Assembly: GCA_033977485.1 (NCBI GenBank)
Contig: CM066985.1
Span: 76,389,045-76,453,044, forward strand
From: Hydrangea macrophylla
Taxonomy: Eukaryota > Streptophyta > Magnoliopsida > Cornales > Hydrangeaceae
Length of the DNA stretch: 64,000 nt
Direction: 5' to 3'
Numbering within the stretch: position 1 is the first letter of the stretch; every line of letters begins with the position of its first letter. Positions 45,275 to 55,756 of this stretch are shown piece by piece. The position numbers were made by a program, and so were the translations under genes. The notes below the pieces were generated by a model, which was not told where the DNA came from, ran no database searches, and saw only the letters and a program-made list of their open reading frames with translations.

Positions 45275-46573
45275 ATGGTGAATCCTTTAAAGTATAACAA
45301 AACCTAGTGCTCCCCGGGTCGTGGCTATGACCGTTTCCGGTCCAAAACCGAGAAGCAGTGGTTCGTAAACTACTTCAAATCTAAGAAATCCATCCTCCCT
45401 GAATGACCCATTGCCATTTTTGATTTTCCGGACAATGTGGTCCAGATCTTTAGGGTGCGCCGGTGGCTCCCCCAGTTGGAGCATTCAGGAGGGTACAACG
45501 AGACTTGGGTGCGGATTTTCTTCGTGAGTCTCATCACCACTGGCGACCACTCTTTCGAGGCATACGTGCACGGTGTTCGCATTTCGGTTACCCCGGCGTC
45601 GTTGGCCGTGTTCATGGGGGCTCCCCACATGGAGGACCCCGAGCCCTACCTTGTTGATTTGAGCCAATTGCGACCTGACCTTAATCTCATTGCCACACGG
45701 TTCGCGGGATGCCCGACTGAGTGGATTGGGGACCAGATTGCCCTATCCACCTTCACCAAACTCTACCGTTACTGCAATATCATTTTTACTGCTGCGGTGT
45801 GGCCAACTCGCCATAAGACCGTTAGGGGGGACCATGGTACCCTCCTGTACGCTATCACCGACCTCACCACCCGAGTCGACTTTGCGAGCCTAATCATTAC
45901 CCACCTGATCGCGGCGTCGAATGACATTGCCGCCACTGCTAGCCTCCCTTTCCCTACCCTTATTACCCGGCTATGCACCCAACATGGGTGCGAGGCCTTT
46001 ACAACCGATGTCCTACCAGCAGTGCCGGCCCCTATAAATGGGACGACGCTTTCGCGTAGCGACGCACAGGTTAGGTCCGCGTCCAAGCGGGCCAGGGTGG
46101 AGGAGGAACCGTCTGGAGCACAAGCTGCGGTGGAGGAGGAGGAGCCTGCACAGGGTATGGTCGAGTTACACCATCGATTCGAGACACTTAGCACCGAGCA
46201 GAGGCAGCAGGGTGTGGAGATTGCTTGGATACGGAGCGATGTTCGCAACCTGAGGAGCGAGTTTGATAGGTTCAGTGTGAGTTATCGGCGAGACATCAGC
46301 ATGATGATACGCTTCCAGAGCGACTCGTTCCGGATGCAGTACCCAGGCGCCGATGTCCCTGAGTACTTCCACGACCCATATGGTGGCGCAGGCGGCCCAG
46401 GCTCGTATAGCGGTGTTGGAGGTTCTAGTGCGTATGGTGGCACTGGTGGTTCAGACCCTTATGCTGGTGGTCCAGGTTATTATAGCGGTGCTGGAGGTTC
46501 TGGTGCGTATGGTGGCACTGGTGGTTTGGACCCTTTTGATGGTAGAGATGGAGACGGAGATGGCGATGAGTAG
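45275..46573 (+). pseudogene. E1 ORF3 (Athila post-pol gene, plant transposon protein type)
   Basis: ATG at 45275; in-frame TAG at 45305 and TGA at 45404, then 378 open codons to 46573. The N-terminal half (VQIFRVRRWLPQLE, VRIFFVSLITTGDHSF, FMGAPHMEDPE, CNIIFTAAVWPTRH) fits the 'putative plant transposon protein' domain found after pol in Athila elements, the position once called env-like. I see no convincing signal peptide or transmembrane span. A basic, then acidic linker is followed by a coiled-coil-like segment (HHRFETLSTEQRQQGVE) and a Gly/Tyr-rich tail with a 75-bp (25-residue) duplication at 46406 and 46481. TAG and TGA could both come from C-to-T changes. Confidence 0.75.
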
Positions 46574-46888
46574 TTGGCGGGACTTTTCAGTTCTCTTTTG
46601 TAAATGTTCTTTTTAGGATGCTCGTTTGTTTCTCTTGTTTTGGTTGGAGTTGTACTTGTGGGTTTGGATGATTGTGTTATTTTCTGTTCTTAGATTTTGC
46701 TAACTCAGTATGGATGTCTATGGATTGTTGTTGGCTTATGCTTATTGCTTTAACCTTTATGCCATGTCACAATTTTTCCTCTTCTTTTCTTACTCTTTCT
46801 TTGTGGATTCTAACCTTACAGGCACAGTTTATTACCGATCGGTCCCTTTGCTTGCCGCCGGTAATATTGTTCTTCCCCTTGTACTTTC

Positions 46889-46945
46889 TTGTTTCATTGA
46901 GGACAATGTTCAGTCCTAGTTGGGGGGGGGGGGGGGGGGGGGTGT
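46889..46945 (+). promoter_or_regulatory. Internal polypurine-tract-like module of E1
   Basis: GTTTCATTGAGGACAATG, then CCTAGTTGGGGGG extended to a run of 21 G (46922-46942) and GTGTGAG. The terminal tract at 48556-48566 reads GCTAGTTGGGGGG and is followed by TGTTATTCG, so the internal copy matches the terminal one plus G-run growth. Confidence 0.6.
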
Positions 46946-48555
46946 GAGAGCTTGCTAGCTTCTCTCATCGCGGTTTGAGTTCTTGTTAAAAAAAATTAAT
47001 ATTAAAATTTTTTATTATCTTGTGTTTCCAATGACGTTAGCATAGTTGCCCCGTTCTAATGCCGAGCAAAGACACGTATCTTGAGAATTTTCTTCAGATT
47101 TTAGTATGTGACACTTTGTAATCCTGCTAGCTTCATAACTATCTTGATTATAGTGAATCGCACGAAGTTTAAATCTTGGATTATCAAATACGTTGCATGA
47201 CTACTTGTGTTAGGATGTGTTTTAATGCAATTGTTATCCGAAAATCGTTCAAAACATATGTGGAGACGGTACTTTTGTGAGCTTTCGATCCTTTTTCCCA
47301 TTGTTGAGTGCTACATACGTCAATTCTCTATTTTTGAAAAACATACAAAGTTGTAGATGATCTCATCTTCTTGTTTTGATCATTCATTAGAGAAATCATT
47401 ATGTGGAAGGAAACTCATGATTACTTGTAATTATAGGGGAGAACAAAGAATCGCATTATTCTACGAATTGATCTTAGGGCCTTCGCTTGACCATCTCTAG
47501 CCGCAACCACGTATACTCACCCTTCACTTAACCGTACACTTTCCATGTCCGTGTTTGACTTTCATTCTGGGGATATATTTGCATGAGATCGCGTGTGTAA
47601 AGTTGTAAAGGAGATTGAATCATGTAATTTTGAGAGTACAAAAAAACAAAAAACGAAAAAAAAAAAAAAAGACTTCATGATCAATTGTACTCTCCTTTGG
47701 AATTTCAAAGAAATGTTCTCGTCAATCCATCACTTGCGCGCATTTGTAATCATGCATTCCAATAAATCCCATATTCGTACACAGACATTCTCCCTCCTTT
47801 CCCTTGCTCTCCAACCCATAACACCTTTCCCACTTTACAACACCCTTGCGGTCCTTGTTGAGTCTAAATTTTTGTGATTCGAAGTTTGAAGCGTTCATGA
47901 CAAGTAGTGGAGTTATCCCACATCCTCTAGTGAATGGTATCTTTTCATGAGATTAATTTTACTCGTTTTTCACTCTTACGTTTTTCATCATTGGCATGTG
48001 CATGGTTTTAATTCCTATTTCCATTACTCTATCTACCCGTATGCCCCGAGAGTATTACCCACCTCGAGTGTTTTCTTTTTAGAGTGTAATACCGGTGAGA
48101 ATTGAGTTGAAGCGCACGTTCGAACGAAATTCGGAGGATGAAAGCATTACAATCTCCTTGATAGTTGTAGTTATGCACTTCACACAACACACGCATCCAA
48201 GTTTGAGCTCAATGAAATTTATCTCATAATCTTGATAGTTTGATAACTTGTTGGATTCGCGTGTCATGTACTAAAATCTTTTGAAAACTCTTGGGACTAT
48301 GTGGAGTGTCGACATTACAGTATGGGCAAATATCACGAGGAAGCAAAATGTTTGTGGGTATCATTCTGAGAACCCTCCGGAGACAACACTCCGCCTCTAT
48401 GGGTAACCTAGAGGTTTAACGGCTTGTTCCATATGCTCAATGCAATCGTGTTCCCCACAAAAACGGTTTATCTTTCATTTTATATAAGTTGTTATGCAAG
48501 GTTATTCTTAAATCTCTTGGTTTTTAGCTTTGTTACTAAGAGACTAGCAACATGC

Positions 48556-48566
48556 TAGTTGGGGGG
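48556..48566 (+). promoter_or_regulatory. E1 polypurine tract
   Basis: TAGTTGGGGGG abutting the TGTTATTCG start of the 3' LTR. Confidence 0.75.
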
Positions 48567-49995
48567 TGTTATTCGTGTCCAATTTTGCATTTTAAAACTT
48601 CATAATTTTACCTGTATTGGACCCAAATTATTACTCAAATCGGAGACTTAATGGATAAATTGTGTTTTTGATTGTTCTGGTTGTTACCCTCTGTTAACTA
48701 ATAAAGGTCTCTTTTTGTAGGTTATGTATGCTTGGGTATAGTGACACCCAACCCTTTTGGCTCTCTTGAAGTAAAAAGGAGCAAGAAAGGAGTTTCAGGA
48801 AAGGCGGATCGATCCGCCATTTAGAGGGGATCGATCCGTGTGTTTAAAAGGAATTCTCTATCAGTTTCGAAAAGGGCGGATCGATCCGCAGTTGTGAAGG
48901 GATCGATCCGCGTCTTTGCTGGAGCATTCTACGAAGAACTCCTATAAATGGATCGATCCGGCCAATATGAGCGGATCGATCTGCGCCTTCTCGAGAAGCT
49001 GGTAATTCCCCAGATGAAAGGCGGATCGATCCGCCCATTACGAAGGGATCGATCCGCGCCTCTGCTGAAGACTCTCTTTTTATTACAACTTTGTCCTTTT
49101 TGTGGGAGGACTATATATAGTTAGTGATAATGTTTTGCTAGGGTTAACTTGTTTTTTTTAGAGCTCTCTCCCTCTCTCTCCCTCATTTACTCCCCATCTA
49201 CCAATACTTACTTTCGTTTAGTGTTATAGAGAAGAGGGGGTCAATGCATTGAATTTTTGGTAGTTTTTATTGAAGATTTCTTTGGATATCCTATGGCATT
49301 TATAGTGATTTTCTCTTGTTGGTACAATTTCTCCTTCCCTCTCTTTAATATTGTTATCATTATCATTATGAGTAGCTAGATCTTGAAGGTTGGGGATCAT
49401 AAACCCACCATTGGACCCATGTGCATTTTATTGTAGAAATCACATACTTTGTAGCATATCTAGAGTTCGTGGGTGTATGGGTGGGTGTTTTGAGACTCCA
49501 CTTCCAATGTCAAGCATTGGAAGTTGCTAAATCTCTAAACTCTAACACTACACCCATGTGTTGAATTGGAACATCCATCTAGCATGTTGGTTGTCTACCA
49601 CATGTTTGATGGTTTATCACAATGAAATTTTTTACTCTAGAATGTGCTACGAGTATAGACGTCATGTGTTGTTTGGTCCAAGGTGGGGAATACTCCCCAA
49701 CCTCGATTCCTCCATTTGCAAAACCCCCAAACTTTACTTAAACTTAGCTTTGTTCAAAGTCAATTACCATTTCCTAAATAGGCGTTGTGATTGAATTTAA
49801 CACTAATTGAATCAAACCCATAGTCGAAAAGACTCATTTCTAGGTCTTAGTTTGTTAATCATTCTTCGCATTATAATTGATTATTAAGCACCCACCAAGT
49901 ATTGTTGCACTCCAATCCCTATGGACTCGACACCCTACTTCCAACATACTACGTTTGTAATAGGGTTAAATAAGAACTTGATTTTGACGGAATCA
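48567..49995 (+). repeat. E1 3' LTR (1429 bp)
   Basis: Pairs with 6867-8294. Palindrome array at 48803-49059; one unit decayed to GGATCGATCT. Ends GGAATCA, followed by the AAGTT target duplication (49996-50000). Confidence 0.93.
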
Positions 49996-50000
49996 AAGTT

Positions 50001-51732
50001 GTATTCAAAGCAAAGACATAAAAAGGCTGATTGCTTTTGCATCCTCATTTCTATTTGTCAATTTCATGGATTTGTCCCTTTAATTTCTAGTGTCTTGGTT
50101 GTTAGTGGATTAGATATTTCTCTATATCTCTGTTAATTATTATTTTTTTCTAGAAAAGAAGTTAAGCTTTGAATTAATAAGAATCTTTTAATTGATTACA
50201 CCAATGTAGCATTTGGGTATCCGTTAGAAACTGAGATTATGATTATTATTTTTGGGGAGCACCCAGAATACGAACTTGAGTGTGCTATAACGGTGTTTTG
50301 GTTGATTAGAATTTGATAGCTTATGGCTGCCCAACAAGCTACACCGAAAGAATAATTGACCTTTTACTTTAATAATGTTAAGCTTTTGTCCAACTATTCC
50401 TTTGGTTCTTTGTTGTTCTTCATCTTCCTTTTTTTTCCCTCTAATAAGAGTAACGGCTGTAATGCCAGGGTTCTTAAATTTGTTTTACGAATTACACAAG
50501 AGTTTGTGCTATACATGGGCTGTACCGTGGTTGATTAAGTTCAGAAATAAATTATGATCTTAAGGGAAAAAAATTGATGATTCATCTTAACTTAGTATCT
50601 GAAGTCTAGAGATACTCTTTGGATAGATTTCGTATGTTCAACAGAAGTGGAGTTTAATTTACACTTACCATCTGTATTAAAGTGATGGAGATTTAAATAT
50701 AAAAAACTCAAAATATTTTGAAGAGACTTTAAAATTTTGTTGTTATAATTTTGGAAAAAGAAAAAAAAATACAAATCAATAGGTAGAACTAAAAAGACAT
50801 CATGGGCAATGATATTACCATATATTTATGAATACATAATACATATATATATATATACAAGTGCACAACCAAATACATGCGTTTGTTTTCAAATTCACTA
50901 AAAATTAACATAACCTCACAGCTTAGGAAAAAAGAAGAAGAAAGAACGGACCAATCCATGAAAGCGGAGCTTCAATTATCAAAGCACACATGAAGTTGCC
51001 AATCACGTGATAAATTTTCCTAGTGTAACTGAACCATCCAATCTAGATTTAATTTTATTGCAAAATTGCTTGTCTATAGATAAATGAATGATCTGTAGGC
51101 AAATTAAGATTTTATTGGGTTGCGCCCATGTGTACTTCAGCTTTGATGTCCTACAAAATCCAAAACGGAAGTAAATGAGATGAAATATGTGTAGGTGGAT
51201 AAAGTTTATTTACAAGCAAATATAAGCATTTCTTTATGCTGGCATGTGCATATGTGTAACCAATGGTTAAACTACATAGTCTGCCTGGCAAATGGGCGGG
51301 AACAGGTGGGTAAGGTGGGTCACTGATGGGTTGGGTTAAATATGGGCACAACCCGAATACAACCTGTTAGCCCCAAGGGTTCTACCTTAAGTAAGTTTGA
51401 TGATTAACAAACTATTAAGTTGAGTACTTATGATTCCATTTAGTGTGCTGCCCAAACAGAGCCTTATAATGATGATGGATATTTCATGGAAGTCTTGTGG
51501 AAGATTATTTGTATCTTGTATTGTTCTTATAGGGCTTTATGTAAAGTTAGTATGGTTGAATCTCAATGACAAGGGCTTAAAATTGAACAAACTCTTCTAA
51601 ACAAGAAAAATGTTTATCACATGGAAAACAATCGACTGGACTATTAATCAGTTGACTGGACCCCTTAGTTTTCAGTTGACCGGACATATCCTTCAGTTGA
51701 CTAGTTTATGCAAGAAAAACAAGCATTCTGCT
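50001..51732. other. Unassigned sequence right of E1
   Basis: AT-rich, no gene recognised. It should continue the locus interrupted at 6866. An AT dinucleotide run lies near 50841-50858. At 51628-51705 there is a degenerate CAGTTGACTGGAC cluster, listed separately. Confidence 0.5.
51628..51705. repeat. Decayed CAGTCGACTGGACC motif cluster
   Basis: Four units: AATCGACTGGAC, CAGTTGACTGGACCCC, CAGTTGACCGGAC and CAGTTGACTAG. They resemble the E2 LTR array (55049-55319) with CG changed to TG, as expected of an old methylated copy. Confidence 0.65.
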
Positions 51733-53433
51733 TGTAATATCCCGTATTTTTCTAATACAAATATTATATTTTAAAATATAATAACGTATCAGTTTATATT
51801 TTTGGGATAGTGTTTACAGGCCCTATATGTATTTTAAAGATATAATTAACAATAAAATTAAATACCCGGGTCATGTATACCCATTGGACTAGAGTTTTAA
51901 ATACTTAGAAACGTGCTTCGGCCCATATGAAGCCTTTTGTGAGGCCTAAAACTAAAAAACAAGATTTAGTATTTATTTTAGTGTTTTTAGTTTCTAAAAC
52001 CTAATCTAACCTTAGCCACCTCTCTTTCTCCCTACTCACATTCCACACATACATAATCTACATCCAAGAAGAAGAAGAAGAAGAAGGTGGAGAAGGAGAA
52101 GGAGGATTGGAGCTCTCAAAATGCTTTCATTCTCAAAGTTCTATTATTTTTTTTCTCTTGTTTTGGTAAGTAAATCATACCCATTATTTTCTATAGTGTT
52201 TCATTATATTCTATATTGTTTTATTTCTATTTTATCAGTTTTGAAGTTGTTAATTGATTAATTGAATTAGGTTCAGAAAAACACATGATCATGGTTCAGT
52301 TTGCTCTAGAATACTAAAAATTAGATTTATCTTTACTCCGACCTTTGTAAGATCTGAATTTTTAAAGGTAGACTCCTAAAATACCTATGCAACTACCTTA
52401 AAACAGTTTTTGATTTTCTTGCACAAAAGGTAAATTGGTAATTTTACATTCTGTGATTTGAATATGGTAAAACCGACTCTTGATTTGGATTCTATGCAAA
52501 ATTTCACACAAGGTAGACTCTTGAATTGCTTAAAACGGTTAAGGAATGAGAGAGTCATGGCCTTTCGAAGTTGGACATAGTAGGCTGTCCAAACAGTGCA
52601 TTCTGCCTAGATTTTTATTTTTGAAAATTTCATTTACACCTCCAAAACTTTAAACGGACGTATAAAAGTCTACCGACATCGGATTTGGTCACGGTTTCGA
52701 GCATGGCACTTGTAATTCTGTTTATTACAGTCTGAAATACTTATTTTATAGTTTTTGATTTTTCATAAAATTCCTATATTTTAGTATAATTACATACTTG
52801 TAAAAAGGATGTTTTGGTCATTCTGCAATTTTGTAAACTCCTTATAAATCATTTTCTATGTTTTTTTTGTAAATTTTCAATAATCATTGATAGTTATAGC
52901 TATTTATTTTAATTAGTGGTACAATTTCCATTTCTAAAATAGTAGAATATTTTGTTTTGACTCCATAAAATTACAAAGTTGTGCTAAATTATTTATGTAA
53001 TATTTCAGTATTTATGAACACAATTGATAATTTGGTAGTTAAGTTGCACATCATTATGGATAATTAGTCAAATCACTATTTAGTAGTTGATTTAATTGAA
53101 AATTTTATTATTCTAATTGTCTCTGCTATTTCTAAAATTTGAGAAAAATACAGAAATATTCTTGTGGCACTTTGAACCTATTAAAAAAACAGTTCATGTA
53201 TAAATTTATATTTGGCTATATTTGTTGAATTATGATCCACTTTTTATATTTATTGTTAACTTCTATAATTCGTAGTTAATTATCTGTAATTCCTAGAAAT
53301 ATGTCGTCTGGACTAGTAGTCTTAGAATGTTGTGAAGACCATTATTTTGAGTTTAGAATATACCTTAGCTGAAATTACAAAAATGCCCTTGTAAGAGGTC
53401 TTACCTTTTTTCATTGTGAACATGTATTTAAGT
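51733..53433 (+). other. Possible decayed LTR, interrupted by E2
   Basis: Begins TGTAATATCCCGTATTTTTC, like the start of Tekay/Del LTRs. At 52000-52170 it has a leader-like stretch (AACCTTAGCCACC, GAAGAAGAAG) and a donor-like TTTTGGTAAGT. No partner copy or target duplication was found, so this is tentative. Confidence 0.35.
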
Positions 53434-53438
53434 ATCTA
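53434..53438. repeat. Target site duplication of E2, left copy (ATCTA)
   Basis: ATCTA precedes TGTCACACCC and recurs at 62422-62426 after GTCGTGACA. Confidence 0.93.
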
Positions 53439-53952
53439 TGTCACACCCGTTCCAGAATTTCATAGTTTAATCATGCATGATATAAAATTTTATGAATTAT
53501 CATTGATATATGATAATTGAGGATAAGTGGTTGACTGTGGTCAACGGTAAGGTGTCAGTGAGGACACGAGAATATGGAAGTTCATATTGCATAATCATGA
53601 GTAAATGACATTTATATGATTTAAATGTTATTTGACTTTATATGGTATTTCTGTGAATAGTAATTTTACCTGTATAGTATAATTCTGATAATCTTTGATA
53701 TTGATTATATCATTTTGAGAACTGTGGTGAGAACGTGAGAGACACGTTAATTAAAAAGGTAGGTTGTGTAGAGATTCCACAGAATATACTTTTCGGACGT
53801 TATTTTGGACTCAAACGAAACTTAGTCGGAAACTTTTGAAATTTATAGTTTTCACTCGTAAAGGCATAAAATGGACGCGTGCGAAGTTTCGAGAGGTAAT
53901 TAGAAGTTTGAGAAACTTGTGGGGAGGTAAACATAAACTCCAAAGAGTTTTT

Positions 53953-53962
53953 CTATATATAG
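53953..53962 (+). promoter_or_regulatory. E2 LTR TATA box
   Basis: TTTTTCTATATATAGTGAGG context, followed by a GAGAGAGGAGAGAGAAGG leader-like stretch. Confidence 0.65.
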
Positions 53963-55048
53963 TGAGGATGAGATTCATTCTCATCCAAACTTTCCATAAA
54001 TATCTAGAGAGAGGAGAGAGAAGGGAGATTTGGAGCCAACGGGCTTTGCGACGCCGATCGACGACCGTTCGTCCGTCAGATTTTCTCCAGATTTCAGATT
54101 TGAACTCGTGGAGGTAAGATCTACGTTTTGATACCACTTAGGTCATGTTTGGCCAAGTTTTGTAAAAATCTTAATTTTGGACTTTTGGGAAAAACAGGTA
54201 TAAACTTGTCGGAATCGTACCAAATTCGAAATACGACGTTTATTTAGCCTCCTAGTCGATCCTTCAAAGTTTGGGGGAAATCGCACGAGGTATGAAGTTC
54301 TAACTTGTGAAATATAGGGAAATACATGTTTTATATTTCGACGACGAAATTGTGATCCGGGCGAAATCCATGTGTTAATTGTAGGCCCGTTAATTATGCA
54401 CGCGCTAAATTGTGAAAAGCATGTCTAAATTTATGCGAGCACGTTAAGTTATCTATGTGGGTCAAAGGGGAGTCTTATACAATTTCATGCCGGAGTAAGC
54501 TTCTCGATGTTTGAGAATTTAGTAGCGACGGCTACTGTGCATGGTTGATAGACTTGGACTTGCCATGGCACTTGTGGATACAATGGTTGATAGACTTGGA
54601 CTTGCCATTTGTATCGCGGTTTAAGGCTTGGACTTGCCGCTACCGGATGAATGCGTATTTTTCTTCCTAGAGACTATTGTATGATTTATGAGATTAAAGC
54701 ATGTTTCATCATATATTGTACATGTTAGACTTGTACGCTCAGCATATAGCTGAGCAGTGGAGATGTACTCCATTGCAGGTAAGAAGAAGGAAAAAAAGAA
54801 GCGCGATGAGTGAGGCCGATGAACGCCGGGGATAACACTTGTATATGTTTTTGTTTTAAATCCTAAACTTGTGTAAGGATTTGTAATATGTTGTAATGGA
54901 ACCACAGATTAGTCCTGCAGTACTGTAATCGTGTAATTGAATGTCTGTAGTTATGTTTTAATGCGTTAAAATCAGTTGTGGTTGTGATTGTTATTGGTAT
55001 TGAGTAGTAGGACTTGTAAATTCCAGCACAGGGCTGCCAGCAGAGGAG

Positions 55049-55319
55049 CAGTCGACTGGACCCCCTGATCAGTCGACTGGATCTCGTGTATGTGAGATAC
55101 TGTAAGTGAATATCAGAGAAGCAGTCGACTGGACCCCTTGGGCAGTCGACTGAACACTGTTTAGTTTAGCTACTGCTTCCATTAATTGAAAAGCAGTCGA
55201 CTGGATCCCCAGATCAGTCGACTGGACCCCTTGCAGTATGATGTATTTTTGGTTCTGCTTAACACAGTCGACGGAGCAGTCGACTGGACCCTGGTGCAGT
55301 CGACGGGGCAGTCGACTGA
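55049..55319. repeat. Array of ten CAGTCGACTGG-type units, E2 5' LTR
   Basis: Ten units around the palindrome CAGTCGACTG, most followed by GACCCC, in 271 bp; two reduced to CAGTCGACGG. The identical array is at 61917-62187 in the 3' LTR. In this element the array lies far downstream of the TATA box, unlike in E1, TR-GAG and Tat. Confidence 0.92.
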
Positions 55320-55558
55320 GCCTCTGTTTTTCAAAACTGTTTTCTTTTGAAGTGCTTTCCTTTGGCCAAAACTTTTTATAACTCTGATTTCAATGTATTT
55401 TACAACACAGAGGGGAACGTTTCCTAAGTTTTAATATACCCAGAGTTGTTTTATAGTAGTTCTTTCCGCTGCGTATCATTAGATGATGGGTGGATGAGCC
55501 TTGGTGGCGTGCCACGTGTCCTATTTCCACGCGTAGTGGGATGGGTCGTGACATTTAT

Positions 55559-55570
55559 TGGTATCAGAGC
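55559..55570 (+). promoter_or_regulatory. E2 primer binding site (initiator tRNA-Met)
   Basis: TGGTATCAGAGC, 5 nt inside the LTR; complement of the plant initiator tRNA-Met 3' end. Confidence 0.92.
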
Positions 55571-55756
55571 TAGAGGTAACAAAACTTTGGGAACGTTCGA
55601 CGACGAGTGGAGTGTTGAGTGAATTGCCACATGTTTTCAATTGCATTCATGCATCTTAGAGATGTTTGATGCATATGGATATTGTTTTACATACATACTA
55701 TTGTTACTGTTGTACATGCATAGTGTTTATGCATTGAGAACTACAGGATTGAAATC

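Larger units (their letters stand above)
46574..48566 (+). other. E1 long 3' noncoding region
   Basis: No ORF with a domain. Contains an internal polypurine-like module (46889-46945) and a block collinear with the TR-GAG 3' region (TTTTTAGAGTGTAAT near 48074, GAGAACCCTC near 48368, GGCTTGTTCCATATGCTCAA near 48421). Confidence 0.6.
6867..49995 (+). mobile_element. E1: Athila-type Ty3/gypsy element, host of two nested insertions
   Basis: Order on the plus strand: 5' LTR, tRNA-Asp primer site, gag (broken), TR-GAG insertion, end of gag, protease, RT, RNase H, integrase (cut by the Tat insertion), integrase end, an Athila ORF3-like gene, a long 3' noncoding region, polypurine tract, 3' LTR. Removing both inserts and one copy of each target duplication leaves about 13.9 kb. 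Clade call: the RT ([25 protein letters not shown]), the DLGAS protease and the primer type are characteristic of Athila. Coding capacity is lost through stops, a repeat expansion and the insertions. Confidence 0.92.
53439..55553 (+). repeat. E2 5' LTR (2115 bp)
   Basis: TGTCACACCC...TCGTGACA. TATA box CTATATATAG at 53953-53962; palindrome array 55049-55319 near the 3' end. A 117-codon open frame on each strand over 53764-54137 occurs in both LTRs and shows no domain. Confidence 0.95.

Noticed and set aside
45275..46573. E1 ORF3 as a true envelope gene making E1 a plant retrovirus
   Set aside because: The position fits the old 'env-like' label, but no signal peptide, transmembrane span or cleavage motif is visible; the sequence fits the plant transposon protein domain better.
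46921..46942. Run of 21 G as an assembly error or telomere-like sequence
   Set aside because: Not telomeric repeat; it sits exactly on the internal polypurine-like tract, so I treat it as tract expansion, though its length may be misread.
53764..54137. 117- and 108-codon frames on opposite strands, repeated at 60632-61005
   Set aside because: They lie in both E2 LTRs; duplicated by LTR identity, no domain, and overlap each other.
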